64,000 nucleotides of DNA from Rhodococcus jostii NBRC 16295. GTDB taxonomy: Bacteria > Actinomycetota > Actinomycetes > Mycobacteriales > Mycobacteriaceae. The position numbers were made by a program, and so were the translations under genes. Where the stretch lies: positions 53,425-117,424 of the forward strand of contig NZ_BCWY01000026.1 of NCBI RefSeq assembly GCF_001894825.1, in the 5' to 3' direction. The notes below the pieces were generated by a model. It had not been told where the DNA came from and searched no databases. It was given only the letters and a program-made list of their open reading frames with translations. Shown here one piece after another: positions 36,533-45,203 of this stretch; within the stretch, counting starts at the first letter, position 1, and the number at the start of each line of letters is the position of its first letter.

Positions 36533-37399
36533 TCAGTCGCGATGGTGACCCCACAGACTGGTTGCGTCGTAATTCGATACCCGCCAGGTGGCGTCGTCGA
36601 CGAGTCGCCCGTCGTATCCGTACTCGACCTCGGAACCCGACGGGTTCTTCATGAAGAACGAGATCGCCAGATCGTTCGTGTGCCGGCCCAGTGTCTCGGT
36701 GAGCTCGACGCCTCGCGCATTCACCTCGTCGAGAGTGCGGCCCACGTCGTCGATTTCGTTCACCTCCAGCATGAAATGGCCCAGTGCCGGCGCCAACTTG
36801 TCGTTCTGCACGAACGCCAGGCTGTGGTGACGCGGGTTGACGTGCAAGAAGTGCACCTTGCGCTCGTGAAACTCGATGGTGTCGCTGAGTCGGAACCCAA
36901 CGACATCGAGGTAGAACGCCTTGGCCGCCGACAGATCGGTGACAAAGAAGAAGACGTGCCCTAGACCGAGATCACCGGTGACGAAGCGGACCCCGCGCGG
37001 CGATACAAACGGCCGCTTCGGCACGAGAGCGCCGTAGAAGAACTCGAGCCGGTGTCCGTCGGCGTCGGTGCACCACAGCAAGCCCTCGACCCCACGCACG
37101 GCAGCACATTCGGGGTCCTCCTCGACTTCGACACCAGCCGCGGCGAGTCGCCGCCCGAGCGCATCGAGAGCTCCCTGATTGGCGACCTCCCACCCGATGT
37201 ACGCGGCACCGCCAGCATCGCCACGATGGATCGCGAACCGCCAACCACGTTCGTCGGCTCGAAGCAGCACGGTCTGGTATCCGGAGTCCCCAGCTTCTGA
37301 AACATCCTGCAGACCTAGGACTTCGGTCCCATACGTGCGCCAGGCCTCAAGGTCCGTCGCATACAGGCCCACGTACCCGAGCCCGACAACTTCAGTCAT
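36533..37399 (-). CDS. type I extradiol dioxygenase 2, BphC-like (288 aa)
   Basis: A two-domain extradiol enzyme opening a substituted catechol next to the hydroxyls. Iron ligands are in LGLGHVFFFVTD (His), PRHHSLAFVQ (His) and EVEYGYDGRLV (Glu). The N-terminal domain opens with LGYVGLYATDLEAWRTYG. Its position right after the hydrolase and before the reductase matches biphenyl-type upper pathways. It is clearly distinct in sequence from the enzyme at 30615, so the operon makes two ring-cleavage enzymes, perhaps for two successive catechols. Confidence 0.92.
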   Translation of the reverse strand: MTEVVGLGYVGLYATDLEAWRTYGTEVLGLQDVSEAGDSGYQTVLLRADERGWRFAIHRGDAGGAAYIGWEVANQGALDALGRRLAAAGVEVEEDPECAAVRGVEGLLWCTDADGHRLEFFYGALVPKRPFVSPRGVRFVTGDLGLGHVFFFVTDLSAAKAFYLDVVGFRLSDTIEFHERKVHFLHVNPRHHSLAFVQNDKLAPALGHFMLEVNEIDDVGRTLDEVNARGVELTETLGRHTNDLAISFFMKNPSGSEVEYGYDGRLVDDATWRVSNYDATSLWGHHRD

Positions 37400-37540
37400 G
37401 ATCGCGTGTTGCCTTCCTGAATGATCGGTTGAATCCGATGGTGGTTTCCGCTTGGGTATGCAGCTTGGGTGAGGGATCCTGTTCGCGGCAACGACCCCGA
37501 TCCACCTGCTGGAACGCAGGTAGGACGCCCTTGCGGGTCG

Positions 37541-38386
37541 TCACGCCGCGAGGAACGTACGAACCGCGGCGACAAAGTCGCGTGGACGCTCGAAGGGTGG
37601 CCAATGCCCACAGTTATTCAGCACCATGAGGTCAGCAGTCGGTAGGTAGCCCAACAGCATCAATGCCCCCTCCAGGGGAACCATGCGGTCGAACCGGCCG
37701 TGCACGACCAATGTCGGCACAGTGATCGTCGACAACGCCTGCAGGTTGCTCCGCGGGACGATCGTCGAATGCGACCACGCCTCGGAGTGCTCGGGCTCAC
37801 GCAACCGCCACGAGTACATCTGCTCGACAAGATCATCGTCGATCAGCGCGGCGTCGTACACGATGCCGCGGAGCAGCCGCGCGATTCGTTCGCGATCGGG
37901 CTGACCCGATTGACATTCGTCGAACAGCCGGCCTACCTCAGTTGGCGCGGGGGTGAGCAGATACGGGTCACCGCCGGTCGACGCGCTGCATCCGCCTACG
38001 ATGAGCCTACTGACTCGTTCGGGCGCGGTCATCGCCATGTCGAGCGCCACCGTGCCACCGGTCGACACCCCGAGCACCGTCACGGTGTCGAGATCGAGTT
38101 CATCCAGCACCGCCAGGGTGTTCCGCACATACAGGTCATGCACGGGCTCATGAAACTCGCGGGGACTGCTGCGCCCGAAATTGGGGTAGTCCACCAGGAT
38201 ACAGCGATGGTCCGCAGCGAGGTCCGCGAGAATCCGGTGGTACGTCAGCCACGCCGTTGTTCCGGGCAACGGCCCAAATGCCTGTTGAATGATCAGTGGC
38301 TCGCCCGAGCCGACATCGTGGTAATGAACCGTACTCCCGTCGACCTCCAAGGTCCGACTACTAGATTGCTCCGACAGCTCAATCAA
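37541..38386 (-). CDS. alpha/beta hydrolase, meta-cleavage product (C-C bond) hydrolase type (281 aa)
   Basis: A BphD/HsaD-like enzyme that splits the C-C bond of a ring-opened dienoate. The catalytic triad is visible: Ser in GVSTGGTV, Asp in VHGRFDRMVP and His in NNCGHWPPFE. The DYPNFGRSSP segment near residue 70 resembles the oxyanion region of this group. TTG start with GGAGGAG seven bases upstream. It is followed downstream by the BphC-like gene, so it probably handles that enzyme's product. Confidence 0.85.
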   Translation of the reverse strand: MIELSEQSSSRTLEVDGSTVHYHDVGSGEPLIIQQAFGPLPGTTAWLTYHRILADLAADHRCILVDYPNFGRSSPREFHEPVHDLYVRNTLAVLDELDLDTVTVLGVSTGGTVALDMAMTAPERVSRLIVGGCSASTGGDPYLLTPAPTEVGRLFDECQSGQPDRERIARLLRGIVYDAALIDDDLVEQMYSWRLREPEHSEAWSHSTIVPRSNLQALSTITVPTLVVHGRFDRMVPLEGALMLLGYLPTADLMVLNNCGHWPPFERPRDFVAAVRTFLAA

Positions 38387-38415
38387 TCGAACGCTCCTCC
38401 GTACACAGTGATGAA

Positions 38416-39066
38416 TTAGCTGAGCGCTCCGCCACCGATGCCCAGATCCGGCCCCTCGTGCCGGACCGCAATCGAAACAGCAAGCGACACGGCATGCTCA
38501 AGCGCTTCAAGCGACATCGACGGCGGAGGCGGAGCCCCAATCTCGACTGCACGCGAGGGAACCACCGGAAGGTGCACCATACCGACGCGCGGTGACACCT
38601 CATGAGAGAGATGTCTTGCGAGATAGAACGTCTGGTTGCACAAGTAGGTACCGGCGGTGTTCGAGACGTAACCGGGAATACCCGCGCGGCGCCAACCATC
38701 CATGATCGCCTTGACCGGCAGCGTGCTCAGATAGGCGGCGGGCGCCTCCGGCTCTACCGTTTGATCGATTGGGCTGTGCCCGTAGACATCAGGAATCGGG
38801 AAATCACGAACATTGATCGCGACACGTTCCAATGCTGGTGCCGTGCGTCCGGGTGCTACCCCGGTCACGACGATGACATCCGGGCGCGAGTGTGCGATGG
38901 CCTCGGCCAGAACACCGCGCACCGTCTCGGTGTCCACCGGCAACACCCAGCCGACAACCTCACACCCCTCGATCCGCTGCCCGTCGACCCGACGCGCGAT
39001 CGCCCCACTGGGGTTATCGGTTTCCTCGCCGTACGGCCCGAATCCCGTGACCAGGACCCGACTCAT
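38416..39066 (-). CDS. pyroglutamyl-peptidase I-like cysteine hydrolase (216 aa)
   Basis: A C15-family cysteine peptidase homologue of normal length. The triad is complete: Glu80 (APALERVAIN), Cys143 (TYLCNQTFY) and His165 (GMVHLPVVP). The N-terminus MSRVLVTGFGPYGEETDNPS is typical. Family members remove N-terminal pyroglutamate, a five-ring lactam amide. Here the gene is translationally coupled (ATGA overlap) to the alpha/beta hydrolase upstream and lies inside an aromatic ring-cleavage operon. A role on an amide or lactam intermediate is inferred; a moonlighting peptide role is the alternative. Confidence 0.88.
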   Translation of the reverse strand: MSRVLVTGFGPYGEETDNPSGAIARRVDGQRIEGCEVVGWVLPVDTETVRGVLAEAIAHSRPDVIVVTGVAPGRTAPALERVAINVRDFPIPDVYGHSPIDQTVEPEAPAAYLSTLPVKAIMDGWRRAGIPGYVSNTAGTYLCNQTFYLARHLSHEVSPRVGMVHLPVVPSRAVEIGAPPPPSMSLEALEHAVSLAVSIAVRHEGPDLGIGGGALS

Positions 39067-39824
39067 GACACAGCAGCCAGCGAGCACCGCGCCTGGAACG
39101 CAGCAAACTCCGCGACGAACTGCTCAGTCCGCTCGAGCATCACCGATGACTGGGTCAGACCCGGCGCGATGAACAGCTGCGTGTTCGGCGCCTGCTTGTG
39201 CCAGATGAACGCATCGTCGACCGGGTGGATCGAATCGTCGAGGTCGCCGCGGCACACCAGGGTAGGCACGCCAACATCAGCGAGATGGGGCCGCAGTGTG
39301 AAGTAGTCCTGGAACTCGGTGGTACTACGAGTCTTGGCGTAGAAGTCAATCGCGTCCCGCCAGTCGTCGCCGTGCAGGGTCTGCCATTCCTGGGCCTGCG
39401 CGCTACCGGAATCCACTGCAGAGAACACCGTATTGAGCGACGCGTTTCCTGCGCTGCTCAACCCGACGATCGGCGCGTCGACCGTCAGAGTGCGGACCCG
39501 AGAAGCGTTGTCGAGCACAAGCCGGCCCGCGATCCGCGAGCCGAGCGACACCCCCGCCACGTGGACCCGGTCGAGTTCGAGCTCATCCAACAGCCGCCAG
39601 AGGTCCTCCACCCACACCTGCGGGCGTGTCAGCGGAGCCACCCGCTGACTTCGCCCGAGCCCCCGAAGGTCCGGCACAATCACCCGGTACTCGCGGGCAA
39701 GCTGGGGAACAAGATCACCGAACCACTGCCCGGACGCCGCCGCGCCGTGCACCAACAACAGCGGCTCCCCCCGCCCGTGATCCTCGTAGTAGATCTCGAC
39801 ACCGTCAACCGCCAATGTGGCCAT
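39063..39824 (-). CDS. alpha/beta hydrolase-fold protein lacking the usual catalytic His (253 aa)
   Basis: An alpha/beta hydrolase with HGAAASGQWFGD (oxyanion loop), nucleophile Ser in AGVSLGSRIA and Asp in CRGDLDDSIHP. Where the family has G-H-S before the last helix, this protein reads APGLTQSSVMLERTEQF, with no His. It may be inactive as an esterase, use another residue, or act as a cofactor-free lyase/dioxygenase. ATG 39824 follows AAAGGGAG. It is the first gene of the minus-strand operon, divergent from the decarboxylase gene at 40044. Confidence 0.82.
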   Translation of the reverse strand: MATLAVDGVEIYYEDHGRGEPLLLVHGAAASGQWFGDLVPQLAREYRVIVPDLRGLGRSQRVAPLTRPQVWVEDLWRLLDELELDRVHVAGVSLGSRIAGRLVLDNASRVRTLTVDAPIVGLSSAGNASLNTVFSAVDSGSAQAQEWQTLHGDDWRDAIDFYAKTRSTTEFQDYFTLRPHLADVGVPTLVCRGDLDDSIHPVDDAFIWHKQAPNTQLFIAPGLTQSSVMLERTEQFVAEFAAFQARCSLAAVS

Positions 39825-39919
39825 CAGTGCACTCCCTTTCGCTCCGACTCGGATTGTCGAGAAGTCAGGATCGAGGCAGCTGCAACGCCCGGCAACCGTC
39901 GCGTTCCACAGGACGGCAA

Positions 39920-39950
39920 GCTCAGGCACCGACACGCAAGTTCCCTGAGC
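39920..39950. promoter_or_regulatory. inverted repeat, candidate operator between divergent operons
   Basis: GCTCAGG (39920-39926) and CCTGAGC (39944-39950) are perfect reverse complements with a 17-base spacer. They lie midway in the 219-base gap between the minus-strand ring-cleavage operon and the + strand decarboxylase gene. It could bind the nearby IclR regulator (41209), but this is positional inference only. Confidence 0.35.
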
Positions 39951-40043
39951 CATGTTCCGGGGGACGGACCGCGGAGATTCTCACCTCTGGTCGGGCGCGT
40001 CAGGGTGAGCGTTCACCAGACACCACGACGCGAGGAGCAAGGC

Positions 40044-40859
40044 ATGGAGAAAGAATCCGGCGATATGGTCGAGACAGTAGAGCCGCTGCGATCGGTTGAG
40101 TCGTTGGCGAGCGAACTATTGCGGGCGGAGGCAGAGCACACGGCGCGCGCACCGCTCACCGACACATACCCAGACTTGGACATCGACTTGGCCTATCGCA
40201 TCCAGGACGAGGCGCTGAGTCAACGAATCGAACGCGGCGAGAACATCGTGGGCATCAAACTCGGACTGACCTCGCCGGCCAAACAACTGCAAATGGGAGT
40301 GTCCGCACCACTGACCGCCTGGCTCACCGACGCGATGACGCTGCCCACCCGCACCCCACTCCCCCAGGAAAAGCTGATTCATCCCCGCGTCGAGCCCGAG
40401 ATCACCTTCGTCATGGGCCGGCGACTAGCCGGGCCAGGTGTCACAGCCGCAACGGCGCTGGCTGCGGTCGACCGGGTGTACGCAAGCCTCGAAGTCATCG
40501 ACAGCCGCTACCTCGATTTTCGGTTCACGCTGCCAGACGTAATCGCAGATAATGCGTCCTCCGCCTACTACCTGACCGGACCGGTCGGGGCGGATCCAGC
40601 CGTTCTTAACCTTCCTCTTGAGGCTTGTCTCCTCGAGGTCGATGGACGCCTCGCTGCTACCGGAGTCGGAGCAGACGTGCAGGGACACCCCGGCGAGGCA
40701 TTGGCCATGGCCGCGAACTCGCTGGCTGAGCGCGGTCACGCGATCGAGGCTGGATGGATCGTGATGACCGGTGGCCTGACCGACGCAATCGCTGCACCCC
40801 GCGGAACGACCATCAGCGCCCAGTTCACTCATCTCGGCTCGATCGCCGTGACTAGCTGA
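40044..40859 (+). CDS. 4-oxalocrotonate decarboxylase / 2-keto-4-pentenoate hydratase family (271 aa)
   Basis: A Mg-dependent lower meta-pathway enzyme of the FAH-like hydratase/decarboxylase family. GIKLGLTSPAKQLQMGV, LIHPRVEPEITFVMGR and EVIDSRYLDFRFTLPDVIAD match the decarboxylase branch (XylI/DmpH/AmnE) better than the hydratase branch (BphH/XylJ). The EVIDSRY and VEPEI blocks hold the metal-binding acids. GAGGAG precedes the ATG at 40044. Aldolase, acetaldehyde dehydrogenase and tautomerase genes are absent from the window, so the lower pathway must continue elsewhere. Confidence 0.85.
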   Translation: MEKESGDMVETVEPLRSVESLASELLRAEAEHTARAPLTDTYPDLDIDLAYRIQDEALSQRIERGENIVGIKLGLTSPAKQLQMGVSAPLTAWLTDAMTLPTRTPLPQEKLIHPRVEPEITFVMGRRLAGPGVTAATALAAVDRVYASLEVIDSRYLDFRFTLPDVIADNASSAYYLTGPVGADPAVLNLPLEACLLEVDGRLAATGVGADVQGHPGEALAMAANSLAERGHAIEAGWIVMTGGLTDAIAAPRGTTISAQFTHLGSIAVTS

Positions 40860-41208
40860 GCGCCCGCGAGGCTACGGAAGGGCTGCCTGCCACCACCCAC
40901 ACCATGAATGGGTAGTCCCTCGGGAGTTTTCCCGATGTGACGGCGCCCACGGTCCGGATAACGTCAAGGAGCAGGTCGAACACCGAACACACTGCGCGCG
41001 TCGACCAGGTGACCACACCACCTCACCGAGACTGTCAGCCCGGTTAAGCCCCTGGTGAGTGCACGGCCGACACGCGCACGGTGGACGGTACTCCGGCGAA
41101 CGTCTCGACGCGGTCGGCGACCTCGACCTGAGTGCGACCGACGCGTCGCATCTTCGTAACAGCCCTGCCCACCGACCCCGCGGTCGGCCTGGCGATCGAG
41201 AGGCAACC
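40860..41208. other. intergenic region before the IclR gene
   Basis: A 349-base gap between the decarboxylase and the IclR regulator, both on the + strand. No frame is convincing on either strand. GAGAGG at 41198-41203 is the ribosome site for the IclR gene. No strong terminator hairpin was found. Confidence 0.4.
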
Positions 41209-42066
41209 ATGACCGTTTCCAGTACCGCCGCGTCCAGCCAACCCACCGGCACCGCCCTTGGTGGCACGAGCATCCAGTTGATCACCGGCCGAGATCCCGA
41301 CCGCGATTCACTCACCTCCGTGGCCAAGGCGCTGGCACTGCTCAGCGCGTTCACCCCACACCATCCGACGATGGGCGTTTCCGAAATCGCCCGCCGGACG
41401 CGTATGCCAAAGTCGACGGCGCACCGACTGCTCGCCGTCCTCGTCGACTGGGAAATGGTCACCAAGCGCGGCACTGAATACTCGCCGGGCGCCCGGCTGA
41501 ACGAGTTGGCCGCGCTCACTGCACAACCCGATACCCAAGAGTTGCGCAGGGTCGCGCTGCCCCATCTCTTGGATCTATACGAAATGACCCACGAAACCGT
41601 GAACCTCTGCATCCTCGCTGGGGGGGACGCCCTGTACGTGGACAAGATTCACGGCCACAACAGCGTCAACTCGCCGGCTTGCGTCGGCGCCCGGCTGCCG
41701 GCCGCCAACACCGCGGCCGGCAAGGCATTACTCGCGTTCAGCGGCAACGACGTCCTCGCGCGAGTATCAGAAAACCTACGGCCAGCCACGTCGTCGAGTA
41801 TCGCCACGCCCCGCCAGCTCGCTCGCGAAGTCGCCGTCATCCAGCGCTCGGGCATCGCCTACGACCGGCAGGAAACCAAGCCGGGCCTGACCTGCATCGC
41901 GGCACCCGTGCGGAGCTGGTCGGGGGCGGTGATCGCCGCGGTCTCGATCTCAGGTCCGGTTCATCGCTTCCGGCCGGCAAACGCGGTGCCCGCCATCCGC
42001 ACGGTCGCCGCCGGCGTCGCCAAACTCGCTCAGGAGGCGAGCTGGCAGCGACACACCTCCGGCTAA
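41209..42066 (+). CDS. IclR-family transcriptional regulator (285 aa)
   Basis: The N-terminal winged HTH is at residues about 35-95 (LTSVAKALALLSAFTP, then MGVSEIARRTRMPKSTAHRL). The C-terminal effector domain has LYVDKIHGHNSVNSPACVGA, LPAANTAAGKALLAF and GIAYDRQETKPGLTCIAAPV, the usual IclR ligand-pocket blocks. IclR proteins such as PcaU/PobR often control aromatic catabolism in response to pathway acids. The ATG at 41209 follows GAGAGG. The longer frame to 41059 lacks such a site. Confidence 0.9.
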   Translation: MTVSSTAASSQPTGTALGGTSIQLITGRDPDRDSLTSVAKALALLSAFTPHHPTMGVSEIARRTRMPKSTAHRLLAVLVDWEMVTKRGTEYSPGARLNELAALTAQPDTQELRRVALPHLLDLYEMTHETVNLCILAGGDALYVDKIHGHNSVNSPACVGARLPAANTAAGKALLAFSGNDVLARVSENLRPATSSSIATPRQLAREVAVIQRSGIAYDRQETKPGLTCIAAPVRSWSGAVIAAVSISGPVHRFRPANAVPAIRTVAAGVAKLAQEASWQRHTSG

Positions 42067-42210
42067 TCGCTCACTTCCCGAGCCGAGCGGAGCAGCCACA
42101 CCCCGACAACGCTGTTGCTCCCCCATCCCCATCAACCGCCGGACAGCCCACTAGCGCAGCCACGCGCACCATTCAACCGTGGCACTGCCACGCCAGTAGT
42201 GAGGATAACG

Positions 42211-42903
42211 ATGACCCGTCTGACCTTCGAGCTACCCGATCACGAGCAAGTAGCAGTGACGGTTCATACCCTGCTCAACGCCGGATATGCCGGTCGCAGC
42301 CGAGCCGACGTCGCCGCACACATCGCCGAGCTCGCCGAGCTCGGAGTGGGGGCACCGACCAGGATCCCCTGCATCTATCCGATCGCTCCATACCTGGCCA
42401 TGCAGATCGACGAGGTGCCCGTCCAACACGAATGCACCTCCGGCGAGGCCGAGTGGGCATTGGTAGTCGCCGGAACCGATCCGAGTGAGCTGCTGCTAAC
42501 CGCCGCCTGCGACCACACCGACCGACGACTCGAACAGCACGGTGTCGCATGGAGTAAGCAGGCCGCACCGGACGTGCTGGCGCGCCAGGCCTGGCGGCTG
42601 ACCGATGTCGCAGACCGCATCGACGAACTCACCCTTACTGGAAGCGTGCAGACCGAGGCCGGACCTCAAGTAATCCAGCACGGCACACTCGCCGAACTAC
42701 TGACCCCCATGTACTGGGCAGAGGAACTGAGTGCCCGCAAACTGCTGAACCCGGGCACCATACTCATGTCCGGAACCATCCCCATGCGCACCGAAGTTGA
42801 CCAATTCAGCACCGGATGGAACGTCGAACTGAGCGACCCCCTTACAAGCCAGTCGATCTCGCTGTCCTACACGGTGCGCCAGACTCCGCCGCCTGTTGAC
42901 TGA
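42211..42903 (+). CDS. DUF2848-family protein (230 aa)
   Basis: The body matches the DUF2848 pattern: IPCIYPIAPYLAMQIDEVPV, EWALVVAG, TAACDHTDRRLEQHGVAWSK and ELLTPMYWAEEL. The family has no established function; I recall it near catabolic genes and its fold may relate to FAH-type hydrolases, which is inference. GAGGATAACG precedes the ATG at 42211. The stop lies 55 bases before the OYE start at 42959, and the two form an operon with the nitrilase-type gene. Confidence 0.75.
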   Translation: MTRLTFELPDHEQVAVTVHTLLNAGYAGRSRADVAAHIAELAELGVGAPTRIPCIYPIAPYLAMQIDEVPVQHECTSGEAEWALVVAGTDPSELLLTAACDHTDRRLEQHGVAWSKQAAPDVLARQAWRLTDVADRIDELTLTGSVQTEAGPQVIQHGTLAELLTPMYWAEELSARKLLNPGTILMSGTIPMRTEVDQFSTGWNVELSDPLTSQSISLSYTVRQTPPPVD

Positions 42904-42958
42904 TACCCCAATCTCCTCGCCTGATTTGCCGACGATTCCATTCCCCGCAGGAGCTGCT

Positions 42959-44107
42959 ATGCACGATCCTTCCGACCCTTGGTCTCCGCTACGACTCAAG
43001 TCCGGTGCAACGCTGAGAAATCGGTTCGTTCTCGCACCCATGACAACCGACTCCTCACATCCCGACGGTTCAGCCACCGCAGCCGAACTGAGTTACCTCG
43101 CTCGCCGAGGCTCCGCCGAGTTCGGCGCAGCCATCACCTCCTGCGCCTACGTGCACCCAGACGGCCGGTCCTGGCAGGGAATCGGCGCGACCGATGAGGC
43201 CCACTTGCGCAGCCTGCAGACGGTCGCCAAAGCCGTGCGCGGCGACGGTGGTCTCGGCGTGCTGCAGATCTACGACGGCGGCCGCATCGCACTGCCAGAT
43301 CTAGTCGGGCCAGGCGGTATCCGCGGCCCCTCTCCCATCCCGTCGGCCCGCCCCAACGCGCAAACCCCGCGTGAACTCACCGACCGAGAGATTCATGATC
43401 TCATCGCCTCATTCGGACGGGCAGCCTCCCTCGGCGTGCGGGCAGGCTTCGACGGTATCGAGATCCACGGCGCAAACCATTACCTGATCCACCAGTTCTT
43501 CTCTCCACGCGCCAACCAGCGCACCGACCGGTGGGGCGGTAGCGTCACCGAACGTATGCGCTTTCCGCTCGCGGTCGCGCAGGCCGTGCGCGACGCCGTG
43601 GGGCCGGAGATCTCCGTCGGCTTTCGGATCACACCGTTCGAGTCCGAGGCCGGCGGTTACACCCTCGACGATTCCGCTCGCCTGGCCGATCGCCTGGCGA
43701 GCGAGGGAGTCGACTACGTACACATCTCGATGGACAACTTCCGCCGAAACTCCCCTCAGCCGGAGGACCGAGACTGGACCAAGATCCGGGAACGCGTGGA
43801 GTCGCGCAATCCGATCGAGGCTATCGCCGCCGCGGTCGCCGGGCGCAGCGCGGTCGTCGCAAGTGGCGGCATCCGCACACTCCACGATGCCCACGCCGCC
43901 CTGGGCGCGGGCGCGGACCTGGTGGCGGTTGGCCGTGCGGCCCTCATCGACCCCGAGTGGATCGACAAACTCATGGCCGGTGCGCACACCCAGGTCCGGA
44001 CTCAGCTGCCAGAGAACGCAGCCGATATCGAGACCACGCTGACCATCCCGCCACGGATGGTGCGCTATCTATTGAGCCGACCTGGATGGATTCCGCGCGA
44101 GGGATAG
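42959..44107 (+). CDS. old-yellow-enzyme family NADH:flavin oxidoreductase (382 aa)
   Basis: A TIM-barrel FMN enzyme. Signs are LRNRFVLAPMTTDSSH near the N-terminus, GFDGIEIHGANHYLIHQFFS with the conserved His-Asn pair, NQRTDRWGG, and the C-terminal phosphate site SGGIRTLHDAHAALGAGADL. It lacks the C-terminal FAD/NAD domain of dienoyl-CoA reductases, so it is the short OYE form. AGGAG lies five bases before the ATG at 42959, favouring it over TTG 42896. It probably reduces an activated double bond; substrate unknown. Confidence 0.88.
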   Translation: MHDPSDPWSPLRLKSGATLRNRFVLAPMTTDSSHPDGSATAAELSYLARRGSAEFGAAITSCAYVHPDGRSWQGIGATDEAHLRSLQTVAKAVRGDGGLGVLQIYDGGRIALPDLVGPGGIRGPSPIPSARPNAQTPRELTDREIHDLIASFGRAASLGVRAGFDGIEIHGANHYLIHQFFSPRANQRTDRWGGSVTERMRFPLAVAQAVRDAVGPEISVGFRITPFESEAGGYTLDDSARLADRLASEGVDYVHISMDNFRRNSPQPEDRDWTKIRERVESRNPIEAIAAAVAGRSAVVASGGIRTLHDAHAALGAGADLVAVGRAALIDPEWIDKLMAGAHTQVRTQLPENAADIETTLTIPPRMVRYLLSRPGWIPREG

Positions 44108-44118
44108 GACGCTAAGCC

Positions 44119-44930
44119 GTGACGGACACAAGCGTACGAATCGGGCTCTGCCAGCTGACCTCCACCTCCGACCCCGGACACAACCTGTCGCTCATACGCA
44201 GCTGGGTGGAGCGCGCCGTCGACGCCGGGGCACGGGTCGTGGTCTTCCCGGAAGCCACCATGGCCCATTTCGGCGTCCCGCTCACAGCGGTCGCCGAATC
44301 GATTTACGGCCCATGGGCATCCGCGGTCGAACAGATCGCCGCCGACCACGGTGTCCTGATCGCTGCAGGTATGTTCACCCAGAGGGGGACCGAGTGCGCA
44401 ACACCGTGTTACTCACTGGGCTGGGTCACCATCTCGGCTATCACAAGATCCACCTCTACGGCGCATTCGGGTATCGCGAATCCGACACCGTCGCGCCAGG
44501 AACGGACTGCGTCACCGTGACGGTCGACAATCTCGTACTCGGTGTCGCAACGTGCTACGACGTGCGGTTCCCGGCGCTGTTCCAGCGACTCGCCGACGCC
44601 GGAGCGAGTGCGGTGCTGCTCCCAACGTCGTGGGGTGCCAGCGAAGGCAAGGCAGAGCAGTGGGAGGTGCTCGTGCGCGCACGCGCACTGGACTCCGGGT
44701 CGTGGGTGCTCGGATGCGATCAGGCTGATCCGAAGGTCACAGGTACACAGGTAAATCCGGACGCGCCGACCGGTATTGGCCGGTCCTTGGTTGCCGACCC
44801 ACTCGGCGCCGTCACCCACCGAATGGGCACCGGGCCGGACCTGCTCATCGCCGAGGTCGACGCAGCCACAGCGATCCGCTCGCGCGAACGGACGGGAGTG
44901 CTGGCCAACCGAGCGCCCGCGACACTTTGA
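44119..44930 (+). pseudogene. nitrilase-superfamily C-N hydrolase, interrupted by a one-base frameshift
   Basis: Two overlapping frames read as one amidase of the carbon-nitrogen hydrolase superfamily. The first part (from 44119) has VVVFPEATMAHFG, with catalytic Glu45, and runs to AAGMFTQR. The second part, in the -1 frame, continues GDRVRNTVLL, KIHLYGAFGYRESDTVAPG (catalytic Lys) and GVATCYDVRFPALFQRL (catalytic Cys). The switch falls at a run of five G near 44385-44392; one more G would restore a protein of about 270 aa. All three catalytic residues survive. It may be a sequencing error, recent mutation or phase-variable site. Confidence 0.8.
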
Positions 44931-45203
44931 GATCTGGGACATCGAAGGTGTCGGAGCGAGGCTTGAAAGACCACTGAAATTGTGAGTTGAAAAGATTACC
45001 CTACCGACACCCTCTCCCTAGCTCGATTCGACAAAAATTCGGATCCGGGTTGCTACACGGTTCCATAGCACACCCGTCGCGGCTGCGAATCGCGTTGCGC
45101 GTTTATAGTCGAAGCGGACTCGATCGTCGACACCGCCGTGCGAGTTGCGCCGAGCGGCTCGCGGTGATCTCCGGTCCCCGCGGGGCCCTTGCAGCAGTAT
45201 CGA
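44931..45203. other. convergent intergenic region
   Basis: A 273-base gap between the nitrilase-type gene and the convergent LuxR regulator. No gene is supported. A perfect CCCCGCGGGG palindrome lies at 45176-45185 but is too short to call a terminator. Confidence 0.35.

Noticed and set aside
45176..45185. CCCCGCGGGG palindrome as a terminator between convergent genes
   Set aside because: Ten bases with no loop or U tract; common by chance at this GC content.
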